In this document: piece by piece, positions 35,220-46,064 of the stretch
Position numbering within the stretch: position 1 is the stretch's first letter
Layout of the letters: each line of letters starts with the position of its first letter
Assembly: GCF_022605165.1 (NCBI RefSeq)
Contig: NC_063074.1
Span: 2,135,501-2,199,500 of the forward strand
From: Purpureocillium takamizusanense
Lineage: Eukaryota > Ascomycota > Sordariomycetes > Hypocreales > Ophiocordycipitaceae
Direction: 5' to 3'
DNA length: 64,000 nucleotides
Notes under the pieces: model-generated
The model's input: the letters and a program-made list of their open reading frames with translations, nothing else
Database searches by the model: none
Told to the model about the DNA's origin: nothing
Made by a program: the position numbers and the translations under genes

Positions 35220-36809
35220 ATGGCCGATGCGCTTCCGTTCCACGTCGTCATCGTCGGCGCCGGGCCCGCCGGCCTCTCGGCAGCACTGTCCTTGGTGAAG
35301 AAGCACGTCGAGGGGGCCGCCTCCTCGCCGCTTCGCGTCACCGTCCTCGAGATGCGCACCGAGGTGCAACGGCTCGGCGGCGCAATCAACCTCACGCCCC
35401 TGGCCCTGCGGTACATCGACTGGCTCGGGGCCGGGGCGCGGCTGCGCGCCCAGGCGGCCCCCGTGAGCGCCATCGAGCTGGTTGCCCACCGCACGGGCAG
35501 GCTCCTCGGGCGGCTGTGGCCGGGCGTGGACGCGATTCGCGTGCAGCGCCAGCTGCTCGTCGAGGCGCTGCGGGACACGCTCAGGGAGCTTCCGCGGAGG
35601 GAAGACGTCGAGGTCAGTGTCGTGTATGGGGCAAGGGTGCGGGGGGTTGAGGAGTTTGGCAAGGCAGATAGTGGTATCGGCGAGGGGGGCGTGAGAGTCA
35701 CGTTTGAGAGGAGACGGGTGTTTGTCGAGGGAGGGTCCGCAGGGAAGAAGAAGCAGCAGCAGGAGGAGGAAGACGCGGAGACGGAGACACTCGAGGCAGA
35801 CATCGTCGTGGGATGCGACGGCATTCATTCCCAGGTCCGCAGCCTCGTCGTCGACCCGGGCCGCGAGAAGACGTACTCTGGCAAGTGCAACGCCTACGGC
35901 TACGCTTCCATCCCCTCCGACACGACGACGACGACGACAACGACGGCGGCGGCGGCGGCGGCAGCCACCCCCAAGAGGGAGTCGTGGCTCCGGACCGACG
36001 GCCAGCCGCTCATCACCGACACGACGCTCGTGAGCCACGGAAACGACGCCCTGCTCCTCACCTACTACGAGCCGTCCCGCACCGACCTCTACCTGGCCGC
36101 GGTGAGCCCCGTCGCGGAGAACAAGGAGGACGCGCGCGAGGGCTGGGCCGCCCAGGGGGCCGACAAGGCGGGCATCAAGCGCAGGCTGGGCGAGACGTTT
36201 GCGGGCGGCGCCCTGCCGTACCTCGGGTCCATCATCGACCGCTGCGACGAGTGGTTCTTCTTCCCCGTATACATGCTGCCCCCCGGCGGTGCCTGGGCCA
36301 AGGGCCGGGCGCTGCTGCTCGGCGACGCCGCCCACGCTGTAAGTGGAGAGGAAAGCTGTTGACACGCCCGTGCCATCATCATTCCGTTCGCCGACCACCA
36401 CCAGCCCTCCCCCCTATGATGCCCCTCCCTCCCGTCCTGCTTTTTGTCACAGTCACCCTCATCTCGCCCATCCACCGCTCGTATGTCTCGCTGACCTCAC
36501 GTCCTCAAGATGCCTCCGCAGGGCGAAGGCACCGGCGTCGCCATCGAGGACGGGGTTCTCCTAGCCCACGTCCTGACGCGTCGCGCAGAGCGCACCATCC
36601 CGCAGCTCTTTGCCGACTATGAGACCCTTCGAAGGGCCGACATCGAGCAGACGTACCGCGACACCATGGCCCGTTGGAACGCCCCCGTGCCTAGCGGCTG
36701 GCTCAGCGGCATCGTCATGGAGTGGATCACCTGGGGCTTCATCAAGTTCCTCAACTACAGGCACGACTACTTTGGCCGCGATGTGAGAAATCGCCAGCTG
36801 CCTGCTTGA
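35220..36809 (+). CDS. FAD-dependent aromatic-type monooxygenase
   Basis: 472 residues from exons 35220-36338 and 36510-36809 (171-nt intron, donor GTAAGT), joining GDAAHA to MPPQGEGTG exactly within the conserved motif. The dinucleotide-binding VVIVGAGPAGL sits at 9-19, the DG motif (GCDGIHSQVRSL) near 198, and the GD motif with following PPQGEGTGVAIEDG near 368-385, as in salicylate hydroxylase/PHBH-fold enzymes. It should use NAD(P)H and oxygen to hydroxylate an aromatic or polyketide-like substrate. Odd features are a Lys/Gln/Glu-rich insert (about 177-190) and a pure Thr8-Ala7 insert (about 238-252) encoded by ACG/GCG trinucleotides, both likely surface loops. It lies next to two methyltransferase genes, which suggests a tailoring role, but no backbone enzyme is present. 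It converges with the alpha/beta hydrolase across 288 bp. Confidence 0.9.
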
Positions 36810-37097
36810 GTTGCCTGCTTGATCAGGGATGCTCGCGGGGTGCATTTCCCGCTGCACATGTTTTGCTCAAGGCCTTGCGTGATGTGATGAATTCGATTTT
36901 GAATCTATCAAACCCCGCTCGAGGGTTGTGTAACATCAATGAACCTTGACCTGACCATGTGCGTCTCTTAAGTTCTGAACTCCCAAACGCCGATGCTCCT
37001 CTAGGGCAAAACCAACGCTTGACGCATACAATGCACAATGTCAAGAAGTTAGGGTAGAAGGGATGCGTCAAACTCATCGACCGATTCGCGCAAGCTC

Positions 37098-38321
37098 CTA
37101 CCTCGCGCTTCTCGATCTGAAAGACAGATATCTTGGTCGCCGTATGCGGGGCCTCTTGGTCCTCATAGAGTTCAACGACTCCCTGTCCGTCTCGCAATCT
37201 TGGCAGAGCCAGCGGGCCATGGCCTGCGTCGCCTCGCCGTATTCAACGTTGACGCTCTCCTTGGGGGTCATTGGGGGTGGTTTGTCCCAGCCATGAGCCT
37301 CGCCTTCCACTACGCGGACTGAGAAGGGCATGTCGTGGCTCTGTAGCCTCTTGGCGAAGCGAATGCCCTCGGCGAGCAGCATGTCGTACTCGCACAGGCA
37401 GAGGTGAATTGGCGGCATCTTCTTGAGCAATTCGTCCGGCATCAGGCCAGGCGACAGCCTCGGGTCGGTGCGTTGCTCCCGGGGCACAGGCGGGTATACG
37501 TACGAGGCGTCAATCAGGTCCGTCAGGCCAGGCGACAGGGTGAGCTCCGGCTTCGTACACGTCTGCCGCTTCTCCGGGCGCGTGATGGTAATGTCCAAAG
37601 TAGGGTAAAACACGACGAGGCCAGCAATGTCAGGCGATGCAGCCGGCAGCTTGTAATCCCACCGATGAGGCTCCTGCAGAACGATCCAGCTGCTCAGGGC
37701 AATGGTGGCTCCGGCGGAAAAGCCCGCCAGTATGATGCGGTCTGCATCGATGCCGAACTCGGTAGCACGAGCCACAATCTGGAAGATGGCATCGACGCAA
37801 TCCTCGACGGGTGTGGGGAAGGGGTAGCTCGGGGCGAGGCGATAATTGACAGTGAATACGACGGCGTCCAGAGCGCCCATCACAGCGCCGGCCCAACGGG
37901 CATCGTCGGTGCCCTGACCGAGGATCCAACCACCGCCGTGGAAGTTGATGACGGCGGCGCGAGGGCCGACTGAAATTCGAGGCGGCACCCAGACCTCAAC
38001 CTTAATCTTTTGCGGCCCCTTCCACTCAGACAGCGTGGAGTCGAGCCAGATGTCCCGTGAATGCGTCGGGGCCGGGGGGTCGGATCGGTTGGATATGCTG
38101 AAGCCCAGGTTCGCGGCGTAGCGGACGGCAGATGCCTTGGCAGTCAGGTACCATCGCGAGCTGGACTCTAGGGGGTTCACATAGTCCGGGGTGTCGGCAC
38201 CCGAGGGCGCAGGGCTGAGGCCGGCAGGAGTGGTCAATTCACTGGGCGCGGTGCTCGACGCAGTGCTCGTGGCAACGCTGGCCGCAGTGGTGGAGGGGGT
38301 GATGGGCTTCAGTCCGTCCAT
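37098..38321 (-). CDS. HSL-family alpha/beta hydrolase, candidate ergosteryl-aspartate hydrolase
   Basis: 407 residues in one exon. Oxyanion motif HGGGWILG near residue 128, nucleophile elbow GFSAG near 200 (the group's usual Asp in GDSAG is Phe here), probable catalytic Asp in LCEYDMLLAEG and His in GEAHGWD, so the triad is complete. A Ser/Thr/Pro-rich N-terminus (1-50) has no clear signal peptide. It starts head-to-head with erdS, 3.5 kb away with no supported gene between. Known biology: Erg-Asp made by ErdS is removed by a dedicated hydrolase, ErdH. Inference: this neighbour is an ErdH candidate; it could equally be a general esterase or part of the tailoring block to its left. The Arg-rich last 20 residues may reflect an unrecognised terminal intron. 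Confidence 0.8.
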   Translation of the reverse strand: MDGLKPITPSTTAASVATSTASSTAPSELTTPAGLSPAPSGADTPDYVNPLESSSRWYLTAKASAVRYAANLGFSISNRSDPPAPTHSRDIWLDSTLSEWKGPQKIKVEVWVPPRISVGPRAAVINFHGGGWILGQGTDDARWAGAVMGALDAVVFTVNYRLAPSYPFPTPVEDCVDAIFQIVARATEFGIDADRIILAGFSAGATIALSSWIVLQEPHRWDYKLPAASPDIAGLVVFYPTLDITITRPEKRQTCTKPELTLSPGLTDLIDASYVYPPVPREQRTDPRLSPGLMPDELLKKMPPIHLCLCEYDMLLAEGIRFAKRLQSHDMPFSVRVVEGEAHGWDKPPPMTPKESVNVEYGEATQAMARWLCQDCETDRESLNSMRTKRPRIRRPRYLSFRSRSAR

Positions 38322-41300
38322 GTGAAAGTCGACACCTCGTGCCAGTGGTTCCCGTCGTCGTCGCCGGCGCGGGCCCGGTGAGCCGGTGGACGGGAATTAG
38401 GGCCGGGCGCGGACCGCCGCGATACACCGGACTCGTCCAAGGCCTATCCTTAAGCAAGGGCAGAAATTGGAGTGTCGTCGGGACGGACCCGTGACTGTGC
38501 GTGAAGTGACTGGCGGGCAGCCGAATGCAGATGGTCCAACTGGGGGACGTGTGCCTGCAAGACGCGATAGGCAGTGAGCGAGCGCGAGGTGGCCTAAGCC
38601 GGGGTGGCTCTCGTGAGCAGGCCGGGTCAGGGACCGGGCGACGGTCCCAAGGTTTACCGGGGGAAAGACGAATGAGAGGCCGGACGGGGAAAGCTTCTTC
38701 TGGCACGCGGCGCCTGTCTCGGGAGCAACGGAAAATGCAGAGGCCAAGTGGAGGAGGGAGAGAATGGATGGGAGGACAAAAAGGGCGAGCGATGGTCATG
38801 CGGCATTACAGGCGGAGGAGGAGCGGCGAGTTTAGCGTTGGATGTGTTGGACACCTACCTGCTGGGAGAGACGGACGGACGTGTTGGGGGAGGGGGGGGC
38901 GCTTCGCTACAGTGGGATGGGAGGGGGCGAGCAAGATGGAGGCCGGGGACTCGGTGGGCGCGGTGGGCGCGGTGGGCACGCTGGAGGATCCCCGCCAGCC
39001 CGGCCGGACAGTATATTGTCCGTGTGGCGGCCCCGTTTTGCCGCCTGCCGCTGGCTGCCCTTCCGCCCGGCTTCGAGAGCGTTCCGCCACTTGCATTGCG
39101 CGTGCAGAAGTACTAATACCTACAGTAAATGCCGTACACAGTGGAAGAGGCGCATGGCCTCATCATGCGGCTGCGAAGCATCAACAAGGAAGGACTCATT
39201 GTTCGTGTGCGTGCCACGTACCTGCCCTTGCCTGCCCTGCCGCTCGCACAGGAGGAGCGACCTGCTACCCGCCTGCAATCTTGCACATCTGGGCGGCGAT
39301 CTCGCTTGCCGGCCTGTTGCCAGGTAGAAATGACGTGCCGGAAGGGCCGGGTTAGGCCTTGGGAGGCGGGCATTCCGGGCAGGAGGTGGGTGGCCTTGGC
39401 AGCCACGACCGTGGCTTCCGATAGCGCGCGCGCGCGACGATTGACGTCAACCAGGCAGGTGCCTCTGAGACACACAGGGGAGTGCCAGGCTGTCGGACGC
39501 CTGGCGGGGTGCGCTGGCAAATTGCTTACAATTGTCAATGCTCAGGTAATGGTGGGCTCTTGCCGGCCCAGCTTCTCGGATCATGCTCTTCAGCGGGCGG
39601 GCACGTCACTCGACGGCGTCAGAGCCTCCCGGTGAACCCTGGGCTCGGTAGCGGGACGCGGCATGGGCGTCAGTTGATCTCGGCAGGAGGCACGGGCCAG
39701 ACAGAGCCTCAGCCAGTCGGCAGCTTCTGGGCATCATACTACGTTAAGTTAATGCGGCGGGACGGGAGTTACGGGCTCTTGATCGTCCCGGCAGTCGCCA
39801 CTGCACCTGCATCCTCGCCAAGGATCAGGCACGATAAACGACACGCGCCCAGTCCCTGGTGTTCTCGATCATCTAGCATCGAGCAGCATGATCATCACGC
39901 CTGTACATCATCCTTGTTGCCTGCTGCTGCTCGCGCTGCACTCGACTGAACCACCCAAAGATATATGACACAGGAGGCGTTGAGGCCCGCGCCACCGTGC
40001 TTTGGCCGCGCTGTACTGTAGGTATTCAAGCTTTTGCCAGCGGCGTGCACATGTGCGCCCGGGGCGCTCGTTACGCTGTACTTGTACACATGTGCCTCGT
40101 GCGGGCGAAACATCGCCCAGCCTGCGTCCTGCGGCTGGCGAGGTCCGCCCATCCGCCATGGCGGTCTCCTGTGGTTGGTGGATCTGGGCGGATGGCGATG
40201 GCCGAGGGCACGCTCCATGCGCGCCCACATGTGGGCGTGCTGTGATGGTGAGCGCGAGCACGAGCGTCAACGGTCTGACGCAGAGTGATGCCATAAGTCC
40301 AGCACCACCGACAGATCATTAGTAACGTACGAGTGGCAACCAGAAATTTTGCACGGTCATCGCTCGAGTGGCATGCCGAGGCCAATAAAACGGACAGAGG
40401 GCGGGCGGGAGCCGACCAAATGGCGGAGGAAATGTCATGCACAGTGGGCGTCAGGTACTAATTATTCCCGACCCGGCTGCGGGAAGCACAGTGCCTTAGT
40501 ACTAGGTTGGCTGCTGCTTACCTTTGCAACCTTGTAGCCAACTTGCCCGAGGCCCGCTCAGTGGGAGTGGCGGAATCGAACTTTACGTACCTACTTCCAT
40601 GGTAACGGGCTCGCACGTTGACGGCCAGTCCGGCATGGCCCCCCCGCCTGCTCCTTTTTTTTCGCTAGACTCCATCGCGGACGGGCCCAGGCCGCGTCCG
40701 ACGGCCGGCGCGGCGACCCAGCCCAGCCATGGCCAGCCAGCCCTACCCGCCCGCCTCTCGCGCGCGCATCGGGACTGGACAGGACTCTTGCCCGGTCGTA
40801 TTTGGCGGGTGCTGCCCGAGGAGCGCCGACGGATTATCCACGCTGATGCCTGGGGTCTGAGGTTGGTCGAGCTCAGTTTTAGCCTGCCACGAACCGAGCG
40901 AGTGCTTGTGATAGAGCAGAGGTCCGGATAAGCAGCAATACATACATAATAAGAAGGGCCGTAAGCTCCCATTTATGTCTCCCCTCTCTCCCCGCCCCCT
41001 CCTGCTTTGCTTCCCCTCATTGCCTTCCCCCTCTCCCTCCATCACCAGCTCACGATAGCCGCGCCCCAGCCCTCGCTCCTGTGCAACGCTGCCCACTGCC
41101 TGCGGTGGTTTGCCTCGCCTCCCTCAATACCTACCGCCTCTTTTCTCTCCTACGCCAAACGGCCATACATTGCCCTGGCGGCGACGAAAGGGTGACTCTC
41201 GAGGTTCGTTCGTACCGGCATGTCTCGCGTCAATTAGCTGCTGACTCCTAGATGCAGCGACCCTAGCTTGCCCATCCCGTCTCAGCATTCAACGCCGCCC

Positions 41301-41810
41301 GAGCCCATGACGCTGGCAAGTCGTCGTCGGTGACATCGATCCTTCGCCCAGCCCGCACCCGAGCCAGCCGGATCCGCCCTGCCCTGCGCCGACAGCAACT
41401 ACCACCACCACAACCACTACCACCATAACCCATCCCTGCTGCCCCCGTTGGCTGGTTGGCGCCCGCTGTAACCCCAGCCCAAACAGGACAGGACAGGACG
41501 GGCAGCCAGCGCAGAGCCAGACAGACCCAAAGCTCCAGGGGAGCAAAAGTATTGATTAGTGGAGGTGGTCCACATTTTCGGGACACCCCCCTCCGTCATC
41601 GCCCAGGCCATCGCCATCATCGACGACACGCCGCAGAATCGCTGCAAGGGGTCGCCGTTAAGTACCGGCGCGCGAGCACCCGTGGTCTGCCATTTACAGT
41701 ACCACCGCAACGGCTCGCAGTGCAGCGCCCGCACAGAAGCAGCCGGCGCACATCCACGAATCGCCTTGTCCGCCTAACCTCCATCAGCCCTCGTCGTCGC
41801 TTTCATCATC
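38322..41810. other. 3.5-kb divergent intergenic region, hydrolase and erdS
   Basis: Separates two outward-facing genes. A frame of 276 codons at 38525-39355 (plus) is Gly/Arg-rich, lacks domains and sits where the hydrolase promoter should be, so I do not call it. The last 850 bp before erdS are pyrimidine-rich (40975-41160) and contain ACAGG-type short repeats near 41484-41500, consistent with promoter and a long leader. Confidence 0.55.
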
Positions 41811-44648
41811 ATGCCGTCCACCGCCGACATCCTCGCCTCAGCCTTTGGCCTGCCCCGCTCCCGCTCCCGGGGCAGCGGCAGCAGCAGGGGCAGCAGCCCG
41901 GCCAGGCCCCGTCGTCATAGTGGCGACGTGCCTCGCAGCAACGCCCCCGCGGGCCTCAACCTCAACACCAAGGACGTCGCCCCAGCCCCGGCCAAGGCCA
42001 CTTACACCGATGGCTCGCTCGCTTCGTCGCCCACGGCCAACACTCCGACGCCCTCGAGCCCCGCGACTCCCTCCTCGCCCAGCATCCCTGTGCAGCATCT
42101 TACCCGCCGTCACAAGACCACCTCGGACGCCAGTCATCGTCGCAGCGGCAGCGCCTTTGGCAGCAGTAGGACCGCCCTCGGCCCGCCTCCCAAGATGAAT
42201 GACAGTGGCGTCGAGCTTCCCCAGGGCTCCCGCAGGGCCTCTCCGCGCACCAGCATGGATCTGCCGCGCGCCAGCACGGACAAGTCGCTTCTCTCGCTCG
42301 ACAGCGGCCGCTCCAGCATGAGCGCCGACTGGCCGACGCACCCCTACGAGCTCAATACCATCGCCGAGCTCGACCGCTTGCCCCAAGGCACCGAGGTCAA
42401 CTTCCGCGCTCGCATCGCCACCCAGCGCCAGCTGTCCAAGGCACTCGATTTCCTCCTCTTCCGCGACCAAACGCACTCTGTCCAAGGCGTGCTTTCCCGG
42501 GAGCACGTGGACATGGTCAAGTGGGTGCAAAAGCTGGCTCCAGAGTCTCTTGTTCAGGTCAATGGCATCCTGAAGACGCCACCGGAGCCCATTCGCTCTG
42601 CCACCCACTCCGGAGTCGAAGTCAGCATCCAGTCTATCCACCTCGTCGGCGCCGCGTACAATGCGCCCTTCACCAACTACAAGCCCCCGGAGTCTCTGCG
42701 CAATCGCATGAACTCGCGCATCCTCGACCTGCGCCACCCTTCGAACCAGGCCCTGTTCCGCATTCGCTCCGTCGTAGCCCGCACATTCCGCGATGTGCTT
42801 GAGAAGGAGGGCTTCGTCGAGATCAACACCCCGAAGCTCCAGCCTGCCGCGACCGAGAGTGGCGCCGCCGTCTTCAAGGTCAACTATTTTGGTCGCAATG
42901 CCTTCCTCGCCCAGAGCCCCCAGCTGGCCAAGCAAATGTCCATTTCAGCCGACTTTGGTCGCGTCTTCGAAGTTGGGCCCGTCTTCCGCGCCGAAAATTC
43001 CAACACGCATCGCCACTTGACCGAATACACGGGCCTCGATATTGAGATGGCTATTGAGCACGATTACCACGAAGTCATTTACGTCCTCGACGACTTCCTC
43101 AAGTCTGTCTTCAAGAACGTCTACGCCATGCCCGAGGTCAAGGAGGTGCAGAAGCGCTGGCCGAGCGGCGAGTTCAAGTATCTCGACGAGACCCTCGTCC
43201 TCGACTTCCGCGAGGGCATTCGCATGCTGCGCGAGGATGGGCGCGATGTCGAAGAGGAGGATCTCTCCACCCCTGATGAGATGCGCCTCGGCCAGCTCGT
43301 CCGGGAAAAATACAACACCGATTACTATATCCTCGACAAGTTCCCCGCCAGCGCTCGCCCCTTTTACACTCACAAGGACCCCGAAGACCCCAACTGGACA
43401 CGCTCCTTCGACATCTTCATCCGCGGTCAGGAGATTTGCTCCGGTGGCCAGCGCATCAACGACCCCCACGAGCTGCGCCAAAACATGCTCGACGCCGGCA
43501 TGTCCGAGGAGGGCATGGAGGACTACATGGCCGCCTTCGATCTGGGCGCGCCCCCGCACGCCGGTGCCGGCTTAGGCCTGGAACGAATCGTTGCGTGGAT
43601 GCTCGAGCTCGGCGATGTGCGATACGCCTCGCTCTTCCACCGAGATCCCAAGTCGCTTCCTGAGCGATCTCCTGGCCTGGCTCATCCTGAGGCGGACACC
43701 ACCAAGCCCCAGGCTGCCGGTGCCCCCCCGCCGATCGAGAAGCTCATTGCCAACTATGGCGATGCCTCCAACACATCTTGGTTGGACGAGCGCTTCGAGA
43801 TTTGGCGCCACCCCACGGGCGCCGCCGTCGGCTTCGTCAGGCAAGAGAAGTTTGCCATGGTCACTGGCGACCCCTTGTGCGACCGGTCGCAATACAAGGA
43901 CGTGTGCTCCGCTTTCGTCAAGTTTGTCCTCACCGAGCTGCGCCTCACGCCCGTTTGGATGCTTGTTTCGTACGAGGTCCAGAAGATTCTCGCACAGCAG
44001 TTGGGCTGGCGCACGTTGTCCTGCACCGAGGAGCAACGCGTCGACACCAACAAGCATCACAACACGACGGGTGGCCCGAAGGCCAGGCGCGTCGAGCGCG
44101 AGGGAGTCAAGGTGCACGAGGTCAAGGGCGACGACGACTTCATCAGCCGCGCCAACCCGGCCATTGAGGAATGGAAGGCGAGCCGCAAGGGCAAGCAGAT
44201 TCACTTGACCGAGGTGAGGCCCTGGGTCGACATGGAGCACCGACGGTACTTTGCTGCCGAAAAGGATGGCAAGGTACAGGCCCTCGTGGTGCTGGCCAAG
44301 CTGTCTGCCAAGCACGGCTGGCAGGTCAAATGGGCGCTCGACTTCCCCGGCTCCGTCAACGGCGCCATCGAGGTGCTCATCGAGTACACGCTCTCGAGCG
44401 TGACGGGCCAGGTGACGTTTGGTGTCGGTGTTTCAGAGAAGCTGACCCCCGGAGAGCATCTCCACGGCATCCGCGCCCGCTTCCTGGCGACAACGTACAA
44501 CTCGATTGTCGAGAGCCTGGGCTTGCGCCGCAAGGCCGGTTTCCGCAGCAAATTCGGCGCCCTCGGCGAGGAAGTCTACATTTGCTACCCGAAGCACGGC
44601 GTCGGCCTACGCGACCTGAACCAAATCATCAAGTTCTTCCAGGACTGA
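41811..44648 (+). CDS. erdS: Ergosteryl-3beta-O-L-aspartate synthase (AspRS-DUF2156 fusion)
   Basis: 945 residues, intronless. A Ser/Thr/Pro-rich N-terminal extension (1-170) precedes an OB-fold anticodon-binding domain (about 180-285) and a class II aspartyl-tRNA synthetase catalytic domain: FEVGPVFRAENSNTHRHLTEYTG (motif 2) near 390 and GAGLGLERIVAWMLELGDVRYASLFHRDPKSLPER (motif 3) from about 585, the latter preceded by QEICSGGQRI. From about residue 654 to the end follows a DUF2156 (GNAT-fold) aminoacyl transferase domain (FVRQEKFAMVTGDPLCD, VWMLVSYEVQKILAQQLGW, VSEKLTPGEHLHGIRARF). This fusion is the known fungal ErdS: it charges tRNA-Asp and transfers the aspartate to the 3beta-hydroxyl of ergosterol. 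A housekeeping AspRS lacks the C-terminal half. Membrane-associated action is inferred from the substrate. Its head-to-head neighbour is the alpha/beta hydrolase. Confidence 0.95.
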   Translation: MPSTADILASAFGLPRSRSRGSGSSRGSSPARPRRHSGDVPRSNAPAGLNLNTKDVAPAPAKATYTDGSLASSPTANTPTPSSPATPSSPSIPVQHLTRRHKTTSDASHRRSGSAFGSSRTALGPPPKMNDSGVELPQGSRRASPRTSMDLPRASTDKSLLSLDSGRSSMSADWPTHPYELNTIAELDRLPQGTEVNFRARIATQRQLSKALDFLLFRDQTHSVQGVLSREHVDMVKWVQKLAPESLVQVNGILKTPPEPIRSATHSGVEVSIQSIHLVGAAYNAPFTNYKPPESLRNRMNSRILDLRHPSNQALFRIRSVVARTFRDVLEKEGFVEINTPKLQPAATESGAAVFKVNYFGRNAFLAQSPQLAKQMSISADFGRVFEVGPVFRAENSNTHRHLTEYTGLDIEMAIEHDYHEVIYVLDDFLKSVFKNVYAMPEVKEVQKRWPSGEFKYLDETLVLDFREGIRMLREDGRDVEEEDLSTPDEMRLGQLVREKYNTDYYILDKFPASARPFYTHKDPEDPNWTRSFDIFIRGQEICSGGQRINDPHELRQNMLDAGMSEEGMEDYMAAFDLGAPPHAGAGLGLERIVAWMLELGDVRYASLFHRDPKSLPERSPGLAHPEADTTKPQAAGAPPPIEKLIANYGDASNTSWLDERFEIWRHPTGAAVGFVRQEKFAMVTGDPLCDRSQYKDVCSAFVKFVLTELRLTPVWMLVSYEVQKILAQQLGWRTLSCTEEQRVDTNKHHNTTGGPKARRVEREGVKVHEVKGDDDFISRANPAIEEWKASRKGKQIHLTEVRPWVDMEHRRYFAAEKDGKVQALVVLAKLSAKHGWQVKWALDFPGSVNGAIEVLIEYTLSSVTGQVTFGVGVSEKLTPGEHLHGIRARFLATTYNSIVESLGLRRKAGFRSKFGALGEEVYICYPKHGVGLRDLNQIIKFFQD

Positions 44649-46064
44649 TGGGGCCTGTGGTGTTTTGTCTTGTTGTCTTTTGGCCTTTGGACCACAGGGT
44701 CACGGTACGGAACGGACTGTCTGTCTGCGAGGGCCTTGCCTACGACGGCGTCCAAAAGCGTTGCGGAGAGAGTCACGCGAGCCTCGCACGTGGTGAGGGC
44801 CGGGTGTGAAAAGAGACGTGATAGGGCGGGCGGTACGCGGCGAAGGGGCTGGTTATGGTCACTGGCGGCGGGTGGATGTGGGGGGGGCTCTTTGGCTTGG
44901 TCTCCCCTTTTTGCAGCTTATACGGTTCACTAGATACCTCCACGGGCGGTCTTTGGGTTTCTTGACATTTTTGTAGGGAGAATGATTGGACGTCAATGCA
45001 TATGAAAGTAGTATTCCCACTTCCTTTTTGCGTCACCTCTGGGACCTCGGCCCCCTTTTTGTCCTCGTGAAGCAGTGATACCACAACGACTCCGCGGGTA
45101 TAATGGACGCTGGAACAAGGCGCACGCCCACGCTCTTTGAACATTAGTAAATCGATCGAGCAGTTCTCGTGCAAAAAGATTTGTCTAAAAGGGAACCAAG
45201 TTGGTTGGCTCTTGGCATAGTTACGGGACGCGTTGCGTTGCGTTTCGCCCACGTGGGTTGGGGGCGGGGGGGAATGACGGGATGTCGGGATGGATGGATG
45301 GATGGATGGATGGATGACATGGACACGGTAGAGTCGTCGTCGCCCGCGTCATCTCTCTCTTACGGCGGCAAGAAGGGGGGAGAGGGAGAGGGGACGACGA
45401 CTACGACGACGACGGCCACGGCCACGACGACGGCGGAGGGGCTGGCTGGCTGGCTGTATCTTTGGTAGGTACATAAGGTAACCAACTTCGTACACTGACT
45501 GACTGACGTCAATGATACCGAAGAGAGGCGGGGGAGGGGAGGACAATTAAAACGAACGAAACCCTGCCATGCTTCTGGCCCAAAAAGGTGGCAGGGCGCC
45601 GCCCTGAGACAAGACTGGGAAGACAACATGACAAGGTCACATCCGATGGAAGATAATAATAGCTGGTGCGTTGTCCTTTGGCGGCATTCCGAATCACGAC
45701 GTGCGACTGTGGCCGTATACAGACACGCCCCCCCCGTCTTCTCCCTTCTCCACCTCTTCGGCCCCTGGCCGTTGGGCAACGATAGCTTCCTTGGCAGCCA
45801 TCTGATCGACGTCAAGGCGGAGGAAGTCGTCCGGGCCCTGGAACCATTCCAGTTCAGTCGCAGTCACTTTCGCAACCTCATGTCGCCGTCTTGGTGACGC
45901 ACCTAGCCCTCAAGCCCTCTTCACATCGAGATGCGAGTACCTAGTAGTACAAGTACAAGAATTCCTGTGTCCAACCCACTAGCGCCAAACAACCTCGGCC
46001 TCTCAAGGACCTGCCCAACCCGTAGCCAAATTTACAGAGTCGTCTCTCATCAAACGCCAACGAT
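44649..46064. other. Convergent intergenic region, erdS and CYP505
   Basis: 1.4 kb between two converging stop codons. It contains a GGAT tetranucleotide array (45288-45316), ACG-rich trinucleotide sequence near 45395-45435 and TAGGTA at 45466-45471. No supported gene. Confidence 0.6.
45288..45316. repeat. GGAT tetranucleotide repeat, about 7 units
   Basis: Perfect tandem GGAT units read directly; non-coding. Confidence 0.92.

Noticed and set aside
35178..36401. Minus-strand open frame of 407 codons over the FAD monooxygenase
   Set aside because: Complementary-frame shadow; the plus strand has the GxGxxG, DG and GD motifs and a consensus intron.
38525..39355. Plus-strand open frame of 276 codons between hydrolase and erdS
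   Set aside because: Gly/Arg/Ser low complexity and no homology I recognise; lies in the hydrolase promoter.
41838..42935. Minus-strand open frame of 365 codons over erdS
   Set aside because: Antisense shadow of a confidently identified gene.
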